From contig NZ_CALPCP010000006.1 of assembly GCF_943192995.1 (NCBI RefSeq), positions 96,261-160,260 of the forward strand: a stretch of 64,000 nt of DNA, in the 5' to 3' direction. Positions 34,228-42,276 of this stretch are shown piece by piece. The translations under genes and the position numbers were made by a program. This DNA is from Flintibacter muris (GTDB lineage: Bacteria > Bacillota > Clostridia > Oscillospirales > Oscillospiraceae). Below the pieces are notes generated by a model. The model saw nothing but the letters and a program-made list of their open reading frames with translations. It was not told the origin of the DNA and did not search any database. Numbering within the stretch: position 1 is the stretch's first letter; the number at the start of each line of letters is the position of its first letter.

Positions 34228-35097
34228 TTGACAGTCATCTATGTGGATACGCTGTTCCTCCTCAACGCTCTGGTGGACTACCTGCTCCTGCTGGCAGCGG
34301 CCCGGCTGGCGGGGGAGCCGCTGCGCCGGATACGGTTTGCCCTGGGGGGCGCGCTGGGGGGACTGTATGCGGTGGCCATCTTTTTGCCGGGACTGGCCTT
34401 TCTGGCCCATCCGCTGTGCCGGCTGGCCTCCGCCGCCCTGATGCTGCTCACCGCCTATGGGGGGAGCCGCCGGCTGCTGCGCCAGGGGATTTTGTTCATA
34501 GCACTGACCTGCGCCTTTGGAGGCGGGGTGGTGGCGATCGGACTGCTGGGCGGGACAGGGCTGTCGCTGGGCAACGGGGTGTTCTACTCCGCCCTGGACA
34601 TAAAGGTGGTGCTGCTGTCGGCGGCGGTGTGCTACGGCGTGCTCACCCTGGTGTTTCAGCGTCTGGTCAGGCACAGCGGAGTGAGCGGGGAGCTGGTTCA
34701 CATAAAGCTGATCCTTGGGGAGCGGTCCGCCGGCCTTACCGCCCTGGTGGATACAGGCAACACCCTCACAGACCCGGTATCCGGCCGCCCGGTGATGGTG
34801 GCAGAGGGAGAGCGGGTGGCCGCCCTCTTTCCCAGAGAGCACCGTCCCGGTCCCGCTGATCTGCGTGACCCCTCCGCCGCCCTGACCCGCCTGGGGACAG
34901 GAGAATGGCGGTCCCGGTTCCGCCTGCTGCCCTACCGCAGCGTGGGGGTGGAGCGGGGATTGCTGCTGGCCGTCCGGGCGGACGCGCTGGAGCGGGACGG
35001 ACAGAGAAGGGGCCCGGTGCTGGTAGCCCTGTCCCCGACACCGGTGTCCGACGGGGGCGGATATCAGGCGCTGATCGGACCAATGGACATGATATAG
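34228..35097 (+). CDS. spoIIGA: Sporulation sigma-E processing peptidase SpoIIGA
   Basis: 289 aa. About five N-terminal membrane helices (residues 1-150, starting VIYVDTLFLLNALVDYLLLL), then an aspartic-protease-like domain with TALVDTGNTLTDPVSGRPV. It activates pro-sigma-E in the mother cell in response to SpoIIR. Start is TTG at 34228 after GAAAGGGGGACGGG. It is followed 85 nt later by sigE, as in the spoIIG operon. Shorter than some relatives but complete. Confidence 0.93.
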   Translation: MTVIYVDTLFLLNALVDYLLLLAAARLAGEPLRRIRFALGGALGGLYAVAIFLPGLAFLAHPLCRLASAALMLLTAYGGSRRLLRQGILFIALTCAFGGGVVAIGLLGGTGLSLGNGVFYSALDIKVVLLSAAVCYGVLTLVFQRLVRHSGVSGELVHIKLILGERSAGLTALVDTGNTLTDPVSGRPVMVAEGERVAALFPREHRPGPADLRDPSAALTRLGTGEWRSRFRLLPYRSVGVERGLLLAVRADALERDGQRRGPVLVALSPTPVSDGGGYQALIGPMDMI

Positions 35098-35166
35098 GGG
35101 CGGATATCATCCGCCTGTGGACCCCATATTTATATTTTGCGGGCGCGTGGTATGCGCCCCTACGGC
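35096..35166. repeat. REP-like variant pair between spoIIGA and sigE
   Basis: TAGGGGCGGATATCATCCGCC and GGGCGCGTGGTATGCGCCCCTA, two palindromes separated by an AT-rich stretch. Confidence 0.55.
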
Positions 35167-35182
35167 ACGGAGGTAAATCGAG

Positions 35183-35914
35183 GTGGCTGCATTGAAAACA
35201 GTTTACATAAAGTTGAAAGAGGGCCTGTCGGCCCTTCTCACCCGGCTGGGACTGCTCCTGCCTGGAAAGGTGATGTACATTGGCGGCAGCGACACCCTGC
35301 CCGCCCCCTTGAAGCGGGAGGAGGAGTCCGCCCTCATTGCCCGGCTGGGGCAGGGGGACCCGGAGGCCCGGAATCAGCTGATTGAACACAACCTGCGCCT
35401 GGTGGCCTATATCGCCCGGCGGTTTGAAAATACGGGCATCCACATTGAGGACCTGATCTCCATTGGAACCATTGGCCTGATTAAGGCGGTAGGCACCTAC
35501 CAGCCGGAGAAGGCCATCAAGCTGGCCACCTATGCCAGCCGGTGCATTGAAAACGAGATCCTCATGTACCTGCGCAAAACCGCCAACCAGAAGACAGAGC
35601 TGTCCTTTGACGAGCCGCTGAACACCGACTGGGACGGCAACGAGCTGCTGCTGTCCGACATCCTGGGCACTGACGAGGACCTGGTGGTCCAGCCCCTGGA
35701 GGCCGACGTGGACCGGCAGCTGCTCCGCCAGGCCATGGAGCGGCTGGATGACCGGGAACGGCATATCATCACCCTCCGCTTTGGCCTGGACGGCCGCCGG
35801 GAGTGTACCCAGAAGGAGGTGGCCGACCAGCTGGGCATCTCCCAGTCCTACATCTCCCGGCTGGAAAAGCGGATTATCGCCCGGCTGAAAAAGGAAATTG
35901 TGAAAATGATGTAA
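35183..35914 (+). CDS. sigE: Sporulation sigma factor E (pro-sigma-E)
   Basis: 243 aa. Pro-sequence of about 31 residues with amphipathic [19 protein letters not shown], then the cleavage-region motif [13 protein letters not shown] matching Bacillus YYIGGSEALPPPL. Region 2 ([33 protein letters not shown]), region 4 with helix-turn-helix [19 protein letters not shown]. It directs early mother-cell transcription. GTG at 35183 follows CGGAGGTAAATCG; an internal TTG three codons later is possible. Cleavage by SpoIIGA, encoded upstream, is expected. Confidence 0.95.
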   Translation: MAALKTVYIKLKEGLSALLTRLGLLLPGKVMYIGGSDTLPAPLKREEESALIARLGQGDPEARNQLIEHNLRLVAYIARRFENTGIHIEDLISIGTIGLIKAVGTYQPEKAIKLATYASRCIENEILMYLRKTANQKTELSFDEPLNTDWDGNELLLSDILGTDEDLVVQPLEADVDRQLLRQAMERLDDRERHIITLRFGLDGRRECTQKEVADQLGISQSYISRLEKRIIARLKKEIVKMM

Positions 35915-35942
35915 AAAAGCCTCCCCCTGACAAAGGGAGGCA
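35911..35942. terminator. Terminator between sigE and the small minus-strand gene
   Basis: GCCTCCC-N9-GGGAGGC. The U-run lies on the minus-strand side (TTTTTTAC after the stem), so it mainly ends the 51-aa minus-strand gene. Family C sequence. Confidence 0.7.
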
Positions 35943-35956
35943 TGAGGGGAACTTGG

Positions 35957-36112
35957 CTACAGCTTGCGGCATAAAAGCTCAAATGTACTCCCGTCGCCGG
36001 TGCTGATGGTGAACAGACCGTGCCTGTCATCCGTGGTAATGTCCGCAATGTTCAGTTCATCACTGTCGTTCAGCAGATCAAAAAGCTGATCCTTGAAATA
36101 ATTCAGTTCCAT
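35957..36112 (-). CDS. Small conserved-looking protein, 51 aa
   Basis: ATG at 36112 has AAGGAGGTGAACGAA upstream, the best ribosome site in this region; the stop is TAG at 35957-35959, followed at once by a terminator. The product begins MELNYFKDQLFDLLNDSDEL and ends FELLCRKL. It is acidic with a helix-then-strand look, and no family is recognised. The gene set (ribosome site, stop, terminator) supports real expression. Confidence 0.7.
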   Translation of the reverse strand: MELNYFKDQLFDLLNDSDELNIADITTDDRHGLFTISTGDGSTFELLCRKL

Positions 36113-36165
36113 TTCGTTCACCTCCTTTTTACTCTATATTTATGCTATAAATAAGACTGCATTAT

Positions 36166-36179
36166 TTTAATATATTAAA
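36166..36179. other. 14-bp AT palindrome TTTAATATATTAAA
   Basis: Perfect palindrome in the upstream region of the 51-aa gene; possible operator or promoter part. The rest of 36113-36340 holds a terminator (36228) and a promoter (36269). Confidence 0.35.
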
Positions 36180-36227
36180 CAGCTTGCTGGAACCGGCCAT
36201 CAATATCGTAAAGATAGAGCAGTAAAG

Positions 36228-36253
36228 GACTGGGAGTTTCCCAGTCTTTTTTT
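36228..36253 (+). terminator. Strong terminator with no evident gene
   Basis: GACTGGGA-GTT-TCCCAGTC followed by TTTTTTT. No intact plus-strand gene ends here; a 20-codon reading end stops at about 36223, so it may belong to a lost gene. Confidence 0.75.
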
Positions 36254-36268
36254 ACCTTTGGATTTGGA

Positions 36269-36297
36269 TTGACCGCCAGGTGGACGGATGGTATAAT
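36269..36297 (+). promoter_or_regulatory. Sigma-A promoter of the uma2 remnant-rex operon
   Basis: TTGACC (36269-36274), 17-nt spacer, TATAAT (36292-36297). Confidence 0.8.
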
Positions 36298-36340
36298 ATA
36301 GGCAGAAAGCTTTATGGGAAACAGGAAAGGAGCGGATACT

Positions 36341-36478
36341 ATGAACAGCAACCTGGCCTATCAGGAGGAATTTCGGGAAGAACTGATTGGCGGTGAGATT
36401 GTCGCCCACTTCAAATGCAGCCTGTACGATGACTTTGATATCGCTCTGGACGATATTTTCAGCGGGCTGCTGTCCTGA
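36341..36478 (+). pseudogene. Uma2-like gene with large internal deletion (45 codons left)
   Basis: Encodes MNSNLAYQEEFREELIGGE, then directly FKCSLYDDFDIALDD and IFSGLLS. The intact Uma2 protein at 26293-26901 begins MNTNPAYQEDLPEELIDGE and ends FQCSLYDDLDISLDD then IFSGLLP, with about 150 residues between. The deletion is in frame and keeps the ribosome site (AAAGGAGCGG), start and stop. Nuclease residues are lost, so catalysis is not possible. It precedes rex by 16 nt and shares its promoter. Confidence 0.8.
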
Positions 36479-36494
36479 GAGATAAGGGAATGTC

Positions 36495-37148
36495 ATGAAA
36501 CGAAATACAAAGGTATCCACCGCCGTAATCCGCCGCCTGCCCCGGTACTACCGGCAGCTGTGCGAGCTCCAGCGGGCCGGCGCGGTGCGCATCTCCTCCG
36601 GGGCGCTGGGCAAGTCCATGGGGCTGACGGCCTCCCAGATCCGCCAGGACCTGTTTTGCTTCGGCGGTTTCGGCCAGCAGGGCTACGGCTACAAGGTGGA
36701 GCTGCTGAAGGAGGAGATTGGCGAAATTCTGGGCATCAGTCAGGGGCACACCCTGATTGTGCTGGGCACGGGCAACCTGGGCCGGGCTATTATCCAGAAC
36801 TTTCGCTTTTCCGACAACGGCTTTGACCTGTTGGCCGCCTTCGACGTGGACCCGGCGGTGGTGGGCACGGAGATTGCCGGGGTGAGCGTCCGCCACGCCG
36901 ACGGGCTGGAGGAATTTCTGGCCGCCCACCGGGTGGACGTAGGGCTGCTGACAGTTCCCATTGCCGCCGCCCAGCAGATGGGAAACCGGCTGATGGACGC
37001 CGGGGTGAAGGGTATCTGGAATTTTACCAACTATGAGCTGGCCTGCACCAGACAGGACGTGGCGGTGGAGTCGGTTCACTTTTCCGACAGCCTGCTCACG
37101 CTGAGTTATCTGATCTCCCAGAGGGAGGATATGGAGGAACACCAATGA
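36495..37148 (+). CDS. rex: Redox-sensing repressor Rex
   Basis: 217 aa. N-terminal winged helix about 1-80 (VIRRLPRYYRQLCELQRAGA, RISSGALGKSMGLTASQIRQD), NAD-binding Rossmann domain with IVLGTGNLGRAI near residue 88, and C-terminal swapped helix. It senses the NADH/NAD ratio and represses fermentative and hydrogen genes when NADH is low. Likely targets nearby are hydABC, nfnAB and rnf, although no clear Rex site was found by eye at their promoters. It overlaps the next gene by 4 nt (ATGA). Confidence 0.96.
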   Translation: MKRNTKVSTAVIRRLPRYYRQLCELQRAGAVRISSGALGKSMGLTASQIRQDLFCFGGFGQQGYGYKVELLKEEIGEILGISQGHTLIVLGTGNLGRAIIQNFRFSDNGFDLLAAFDVDPAVVGTEIAGVSVRHADGLEEFLAAHRVDVGLLTVPIAAAQQMGNRLMDAGVKGIWNFTNYELACTRQDVAVESVHFSDSLLTLSYLISQREDMEEHQ

Positions 37149-38233
37149 AAAAATATCTGCGCCCCCTGGGGCTGATTCTGGCTTTGGCGCTGCTGACGGC
37201 GGGGGTGTGCGCCGCCTCCTCGGGGGACAGCGTCATCTCCCTCAGTTATCTGCGGGATACCTTCTTCCCAAAGGCTGTCCAGGCGGGGGAGGAGGCGGGA
37301 AACAAACTGCTCCAGGAGACCTATGACAAGGAAAAGGCCAGGCTGGACGCCGCCCTGAACGGAAGCGGCGGAAGCGTGGGGGCGGGCAGCTCCAGTGATA
37401 CTCTCCAGCGCCGGGACTGGTCAGACGGCCAGATTATCACCCTGTCCACCGGCTCAGGCTTTCTGATGCTGGACGGCTCCGCCACCCTGGTCCACACCGG
37501 GGCGGTGGTGGACGTCACCGCCGGGGCGGAGGTGACATCCGGATCGGCGCTGGTGAAAAATCACCGCTATCTGGTTGGGGAGAACACCGACACGGCGGTA
37601 ACCATCCGCTCCGGTGAGGCCGCCCTGGGGGTGCAGGGCAGTTACACCCTCACTCCGGGCAAGAGCCAGCATACCCCGTTTTATGATGTGAGCCAGTCCG
37701 ACTGGTTTTATACCCCCGTGGGCTACGCCTATGAGAAGGGCCTGTTCTCCGGCATGGACGCCAACCACTTCTCTCCCGGCTCCCCTATGAACCGGGCCAT
37801 GCTCATGTCGGTGCTCCACCGGCTGGCGGGCTCGCCGGCGGTGAGCAGCGGCCCCGAGTTTGCCGACGTGGCCTCCAACAGCTGGTACGCCCAGGCCGTC
37901 CGCTGGGGCGCCGGACAGGGCATTACCTCGGGGATGGGAAACAACCGCTTTAACCCCGACGGCCTGGTGACCCGGGAGCAGGCGGTGGCTATGATGTATA
38001 ACTACGCTGTTCAGTATATGCGCCTGACGCCTGGAGCGGGGGCAGACCTGTCCCGCTACGCCGACCTGAGCAGTCTGAGCGGCTGGGCCCAGCCCGCTAT
38101 GGCCTGGGCGGTGGAGCAGGGGATCATCAGCGGCGTGACCAACGGAACCACCCTCACCCTGGACCCTCAGCGCAGCGCAACCCGGGCCGAGATGGCCACC
38201 ATGCTCCGGGCCTTCTGCGAAAATATTTTATAA
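37145..38233 (+). CDS. S-layer homology (SLH) domain protein
   Basis: 362 aa. Signal peptide about 1-23, a middle region (about 85-165) resembling a FecR-like strand domain (TLSTGSGFLMLDGSATLVHT), then three SLH repeats: DWFYTPVGYAYEKGLFSG, NSWYAQAVRWGAGQGITSG and WAQPAMAWAVEQGIISGV. SLH repeats attach proteins to wall polymers. Its start codon overlaps the rex stop (ATGA), an odd pairing of a surface protein with a redox repressor. No terminator is evident before the small gene at 38326. Confidence 0.9.
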   Translation: MKKYLRPLGLILALALLTAGVCAASSGDSVISLSYLRDTFFPKAVQAGEEAGNKLLQETYDKEKARLDAALNGSGGSVGAGSSSDTLQRRDWSDGQIITLSTGSGFLMLDGSATLVHTGAVVDVTAGAEVTSGSALVKNHRYLVGENTDTAVTIRSGEAALGVQGSYTLTPGKSQHTPFYDVSQSDWFYTPVGYAYEKGLFSGMDANHFSPGSPMNRAMLMSVLHRLAGSPAVSSGPEFADVASNSWYAQAVRWGAGQGITSGMGNNRFNPDGLVTREQAVAMMYNYAVQYMRLTPGAGADLSRYADLSSLSGWAQPAMAWAVEQGIISGVTNGTTLTLDPQRSATRAEMATMLRAFCENIL

Positions 38234-38325
38234 ACCGCCGCACCCATTCCTTTCCCGGGCCATATGATGGTATCGAGAGCGGCAAACAGTCCTCTCAATA
38301 CTTTCATATGTAGGAGGTACTCATC

Positions 38326-38478
38326 ATGGGGTGCTGCAATAACAGTTGGGGCGGCAACAGCTGCCTGTGGATCATCATCCTCATCATTATCCTGTTCAGC
38401 TGCGGCGGCTGGGGCGGCAATAATTGCTGCTGCAACAACAACTGCAACTGCGGCTGCAACAACGGCTGCGGCTGCTGA
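38326..38478 (+). CDS. Cys/Asn/Gly-rich miniprotein with one membrane-like segment
   Basis: 50 aa: MGCCNNSWGGNSC, hydrophobic LWIIILIIILF, then CGGWGGNN and a tail of CCC/CNC/CNNGCGC clusters, 13 Cys in all. TAGGAGGTACTCATC precedes the ATG and a strong terminator follows. It may coat spores or bind metal at the membrane; both ideas are inference. The family is not recognised, though short Gly/Cys proteins of this style occur in spore formers. Confidence 0.75.
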   Translation: MGCCNNSWGGNSCLWIIILIIILFSCGGWGGNNCCCNNNCNCGCNNGCGC

Positions 38479-38492
38479 GTGCGTGCCGGCTC

Positions 38493-38530
38493 GGGCGCGG
38501 GGGGAAAATTCCCTCCGCGCCTCTTTTTAT
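38493..38530 (+). terminator. Terminator after the Cys-rich gene
   Basis: GGCGCGGGGGG / CCCTCCGCGCC with an AAAATT loop, then TCTTTTTAT. Confidence 0.8.
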
Positions 38531-38585
38531 ACTCTGGTTCAAGAAAAAATTTTGCCGAAAAATAGGACAGCCCCTATAAAAAAAC

Positions 38586-38614
38586 TTGCAATCCTGCCAA
38601 GTCTGGTGTATCAT
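38586..38614 (+). promoter_or_regulatory. Sigma-A promoter of the rnf operon
   Basis: TTGCAA (38586-38591), 17-nt spacer, TATCAT (38609-38614). Confidence 0.7.
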
Positions 38615-38787
38615 TATCTTTACGCAGCAAGACCGACGGTTTCGGGAAAAACAGAGGGCGAAACCGGCGGGTTTTGTCGTGTGTCCGGCTTTGCCGGACG
38701 CGGCAGCCGCGGCCCGGCGCCGGAGAGGGCAAGCAGACCGCCGGACCGAGGTATCCCAGCAAGTTATTAGGGAGGTCGAAAACTTAC
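38615..38787 (+). promoter_or_regulatory. Structured 5' leader of the rnf operon
   Basis: About 165 nt between the promoter and rnfC with several stems: GGTTTCG / CGAAACC, GTCCGGC-TTT-GCCGGAC and GCGGC-A-GCCGC, plus a GC-rich CCCGGCGCCGG. I could not match it to a known riboswitch core. It could be a regulatory RNA or simply a stable leader. Confidence 0.4.
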
Positions 38788-40095
38788 ATGAGCAAATTTC
38801 TCAAACGATCTGCGCAGGGCGCGCAGGTCCCGCACGAAAAGCGGACTTCCAATCAGGAAACCGTGAAGATGCCTCTGCCCTCTAAGATCGTCCTGTCCAT
38901 GGGACAGCATATCGGCGCCCCCGCCGCCCCTCAGGTGGCCAAGGGCGATCAGGTCTTTGTGGGCACCGTGGTAGGTAAGGCCGGCGGCTTTGTCTCCTCT
39001 GACATCCACTCCGGCGTGTCCGGCACGGTAGACGGCATCGTCACCATCACAGCCCCCAATGGGGCGCCTCAAACCGCCGTTGTGATTATTCCAGACGGCA
39101 AGCAGACGGTGGACCCGGCTGTTGCCCCCCCCGCCGTCACCGATCTCAAGTCCTTCCAGGATGCCGTCCGGGCCAGCGGCCTGGTGGGTCTGGGCGGCGC
39201 GGGCTTCCCCGCGGCGGTAAAGCTGGCCCCCAAGAATCTGGACGAGATCGACACCCTCCTTATCAACGGCGCCGAGTGTGAGCCCTACATCACCTCGGAC
39301 AACCGCTGCTTTTTGGAGGACACCCAGTTCATTCTGGACGGTATCCAGGCTGTGATGAAGTATCTGGAGATTCCCAAGTGCATCATCGGCATTGAGGGCA
39401 ACAAGCCCGAGGCCATTGCCAAGATGAAATCTGTGGCCACCGCCGGCATCGAGGTGAAGGAACTGCCTTGCCGCTACCCCCAGGGCGCGGAAAAAGTCCT
39501 CATCGAGAACTGCACCGGCAGGGAGGTCCCCTTCCCCGGCCTGCCCTCCGACGTGGGCGTAATCGTGATGAACGTCACCTCTGTGGCCTTTGTGGGCAAG
39601 TACCTGAAAACCGGTATGCCCCTGACCACCAAGCGCCTCACCGTGGACGGCGACGTGATTAAGGAGCCCAAGAATGTAGAGGTCGTCATTGGCACCCCTG
39701 TGCAGGAGCTGATGGACTTTTGCGGAGGCTTTACCGAGGAGCCGGGCAAGGTGCTCTACGGCGGTCCCATGATGGGCAACTGTATCGCAAGTCTGGACCA
39801 GCCTATTTTGAAGAACAACAACGCCGTGCTGGCCTTCTCCAAGAAGATGGCCCAGATCCCCAAGGCTACCAACTGCATCCACTGCGGCCGGTGTACCAAC
39901 GCCTGCCCCTTAGGGCTTTCCGCCAAGGAGATTGTCCAGGCCTACAACGACGGCAACGTGGAGCTGCTCATTGAGCTCAACGCCGACCTGTGCATGAGTT
40001 GCGGCACCTGCTCCTTTGTCTGCCCGGCCAAGCGGCCTCTGGCCCCCTCCATTGCCCTGGCCAAGATTATGATGAAGAATGGAGGTAAGAAGTAA
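38788..40095 (+). CDS. rnfC: Rnf complex subunit C
   Basis: 435 aa. Peripheral, NADH/FMN-binding subunit of the ferredoxin:NAD oxidoreductase. N-terminal Rnf barrel-sandwich, NuoF-like core (LVGLGGAGFPAAVKL, LINGAECEPYITSDNRC), SLBB region, and two C-terminal [4Fe-4S] motifs CIHCGRCTNACP and CMSCGTCSFVCP. The ATG at 38788 follows GGGAGG at slightly long spacing; an upstream frame runs through the leader and lacks a ribosome site. First gene of CDGEAB; it overlaps rnfD by 1 nt. Confidence 0.96.
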   Translation: MSKFLKRSAQGAQVPHEKRTSNQETVKMPLPSKIVLSMGQHIGAPAAPQVAKGDQVFVGTVVGKAGGFVSSDIHSGVSGTVDGIVTITAPNGAPQTAVVIIPDGKQTVDPAVAPPAVTDLKSFQDAVRASGLVGLGGAGFPAAVKLAPKNLDEIDTLLINGAECEPYITSDNRCFLEDTQFILDGIQAVMKYLEIPKCIIGIEGNKPEAIAKMKSVATAGIEVKELPCRYPQGAEKVLIENCTGREVPFPGLPSDVGVIVMNVTSVAFVGKYLKTGMPLTTKRLTVDGDVIKEPKNVEVVIGTPVQELMDFCGGFTEEPGKVLYGGPMMGNCIASLDQPILKNNNAVLAFSKKMAQIPKATNCIHCGRCTNACPLGLSAKEIVQAYNDGNVELLIELNADLCMSCGTCSFVCPAKRPLAPSIALAKIMMKNGGKK

Positions 40096-41042
40096 TGGAC
40101 AACAAGCTGATTGTCACCGCCGCGCCCCATATTACCAGCGCGGACAGCACCCAGAAGATTATGGGCCGGGTGTGCCTGGCTCTGTGTCCGGCCCTTGCCG
40201 CCTCCGTGATTATCTTTGGGGCAAACGCCCTGATTCTCACTGTGGTCACTGTGGCCGCGTGCGTCTTCTTTGAGTGGGGCTACTGCAAGCTGATGGGCCG
40301 TGAGGTTCCCATCTCCGATCTGTCCGCCGTGGTCACCGGCATGCTGCTGGCCTTTAACATGCCTGCCTCCATGCCCTGGTGGATGGCCATTGTGGGCGCG
40401 TTTATCGCCATTGTCATTATCAAGCAGCTGTTTGGCGGACTGGGCTTCAACTTCGCCAACCCCGCCATTGTGGGCCGTATTGCCCTGGCCGTGGGCTTTG
40501 CCAGCCGCATGGCCAACTACCCCAAGCCTGTCAACGGGATCGACGCCCTGGCCTCCGCCACTCCGCTGGCCGTGGAGAAGGGCGTGCTGGGGGCCGGCGA
40601 GTATGTCACCCTGCTGCTGGGCAACCACGGCGGCGTGCTGGGCGAGACCTGCGCTATCGCCATTCTGATCGGCGGTATCTATCTGATCGCCACCAAGGTT
40701 ATCAGCCCCATGATTCCCGTTACTTACCTGGCCACCGTGGCCGTGCTGTCCCTGATCGGCGGCTATGACCCCATTGTGCAGCTGCTCTCCGGCGGCCTGA
40801 TGCTGGGCGCCTTCTTTATGGCCACCGACTATGTCACCTCTCCCACCACCGATAAGGGCAAGCTGATTGCCGGTATCTTTATGGGGGTTGTGACCTGCGC
40901 CATCCGGTTCTTCGGCACCATGAGCGAGGGTGTGTCCTTTGCTATCCTGCTGATGAATCTGGTGACCCCCTATATCGACGCGCTGACCCGGCAGGATAAG
41001 CTGGGTATCGCCAAGAAGAAGAAGGAGGCGGCAGCGAAATGA
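40095..41042 (+). CDS. rnfD: Rnf complex subunit D
   Basis: 315 aa integral membrane protein. GGLGFNFANPAIVGRI and the covalent flavin region DALASATPLAVEK are seen; the Thr in SATP is the expected FMN attachment site. Together with RnfA and RnfE it forms the ion-pumping membrane part. It overlaps rnfC by 1 nt and rnfG by 4 nt. Confidence 0.96.
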   Translation: MDNKLIVTAAPHITSADSTQKIMGRVCLALCPALAASVIIFGANALILTVVTVAACVFFEWGYCKLMGREVPISDLSAVVTGMLLAFNMPASMPWWMAIVGAFIAIVIIKQLFGGLGFNFANPAIVGRIALAVGFASRMANYPKPVNGIDALASATPLAVEKGVLGAGEYVTLLLGNHGGVLGETCAIAILIGGIYLIATKVISPMIPVTYLATVAVLSLIGGYDPIVQLLSGGLMLGAFFMATDYVTSPTTDKGKLIAGIFMGVVTCAIRFFGTMSEGVSFAILLMNLVTPYIDALTRQDKLGIAKKKKEAAAK

Positions 41043-41581
41043 GTAATTGGAATAAGGTATTTAAGCCTATCGTGGTGCTGTGCGTCATCTGCGTCGTCAT
41101 TACCGGGGCGCTGGCTGCCACCAACTCTGCCACCGCTCCCATCATCCTGGCCGCCAAGCTGGAGGCCGAGCGCCTGGCCCGTATGGAGCTGCTCCCCGAG
41201 GCGGACGACTTCACCCGGGTGGACAGCGTCAGCGTGGAGAACGTTACTGATGTCTATACCGCCAACAACGGCGCCGGCTGCGTCATCACCAGCACCGCCA
41301 AGGGCTACGGCGGCACCATGACCGTTATGGTCGCTTATACTCCTGATGGCACCATCAAGCAGATCAAAGTGACAGAGCAGGGCGAAACCCAGGGCATCGG
41401 CAGCAAGGTAGCCGGTACCGCCTCCTATTGGGAGCGTTATCAGGGCCAGCCTGCTGCTGAGCTGAAAATCAACAAAGACGGCGGCACCATTGACGCTGAG
41501 AGCGGCGCGACAATTTCCAGCCGTGCGCTGGCCAAAGCGGTCAGTTCCGCCAATGAGGCGTATAACGCTGTGAATTCTTGA
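41039..41581 (+). CDS. rnfG: Rnf complex subunit G
   Basis: 180 aa. One N-terminal membrane helix (IVVLCVICVVITGALAA), then an outside FMN-binding domain with SGATISSRAL, where the Thr should bind FMN covalently. It passes electrons across the complex. ATGA overlap with rnfD. Confidence 0.95.
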   Translation: MSNWNKVFKPIVVLCVICVVITGALAATNSATAPIILAAKLEAERLARMELLPEADDFTRVDSVSVENVTDVYTANNGAGCVITSTAKGYGGTMTVMVAYTPDGTIKQIKVTEQGETQGIGSKVAGTASYWERYQGQPAAELKINKDGGTIDAESGATISSRALAKAVSSANEAYNAVNS

Positions 41582-41598
41582 AAGGCAGGTGAGTCAAG

Positions 41599-42276
41599 AT
41601 GAGTGAAAACAGTAAAATGAAAATCCTTACCAACGGCATTCTGAACGAGAACCCGGTCCTGCGGCTTGTCCTGGGCACCTGTCCCACCCTGGCCGTTACC
41701 ACCATGGCTTCCAACGGCATTGGCATGGGGCTGGCCGCCACCTTTGTGCTGCTGTGCTCCAACATTGTAATTTCCGCCCTGCGGAACATCATCCCCAATC
41801 AGGTCCGCATCCCCTGCTATATCACCGTCATTGCCGGCTTTGTGTCGGTGGTGCAGATGGTGGTCAAGGCCTATGTCCCCGACCTGGACAAGGCCCTGGG
41901 CGTGTACCTGCCCCTGATCGTGGTCAACTGCATCATCCTGGGCCGTGCCGAGATGTTTGCCTCCAAGAATGGCATTCTGGACTCCGCCCTGGACGGTATC
42001 GGTATGGGCATTGGCTTCACCATCACCCTGACCATTATGGGCTCCATCCGTGAGATTATTGGTTCCGGCACCTGGATGGCCGGCCTGGGCGGGCTGATCC
42101 CCTCCCTGGGGGCCGACTTCGCCATCCGGGTCATCCCCGAGGGTGTGGACACCTTCTCCCTGATGACCAGCGCCCCCGGCGGCTTCTTCGTCTTCGGTAT
42201 CCTGATGGCCGGGGCCACCTGGCTGACCAGCCGTCCTAAGAAGGAAGCCCCCGCTGTGGAAGGAGGTAATGCGTAA
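41599..42276 (+). CDS. rnfE: Rnf complex subunit E
   Basis: 225 aa, six-helix membrane protein of the RnfA/RnfE family. ENPVLRLVLGTCPTLAVTT, then VVNCIILGRAEMFASKNG are typical. AAAGGCAGGTGAG precedes the ATG. One base overlaps rnfA. Confidence 0.96.
   Translation: MSENSKMKILTNGILNENPVLRLVLGTCPTLAVTTMASNGIGMGLAATFVLLCSNIVISALRNIIPNQVRIPCYITVIAGFVSVVQMVVKAYVPDLDKALGVYLPLIVVNCIILGRAEMFASKNGILDSALDGIGMGIGFTITLTIMGSIREIIGSGTWMAGLGGLIPSLGADFAIRVIPEGVDTFSLMTSAPGGFFVFGILMAGATWLTSRPKKEAPAVEGGNA

Noticed and set aside
38615..38787. FMN riboswitch before rnfC
   Set aside because: The conserved FMN core (GGGGCAGGG... and CGGCGGT in order) is not present in the right arrangement.
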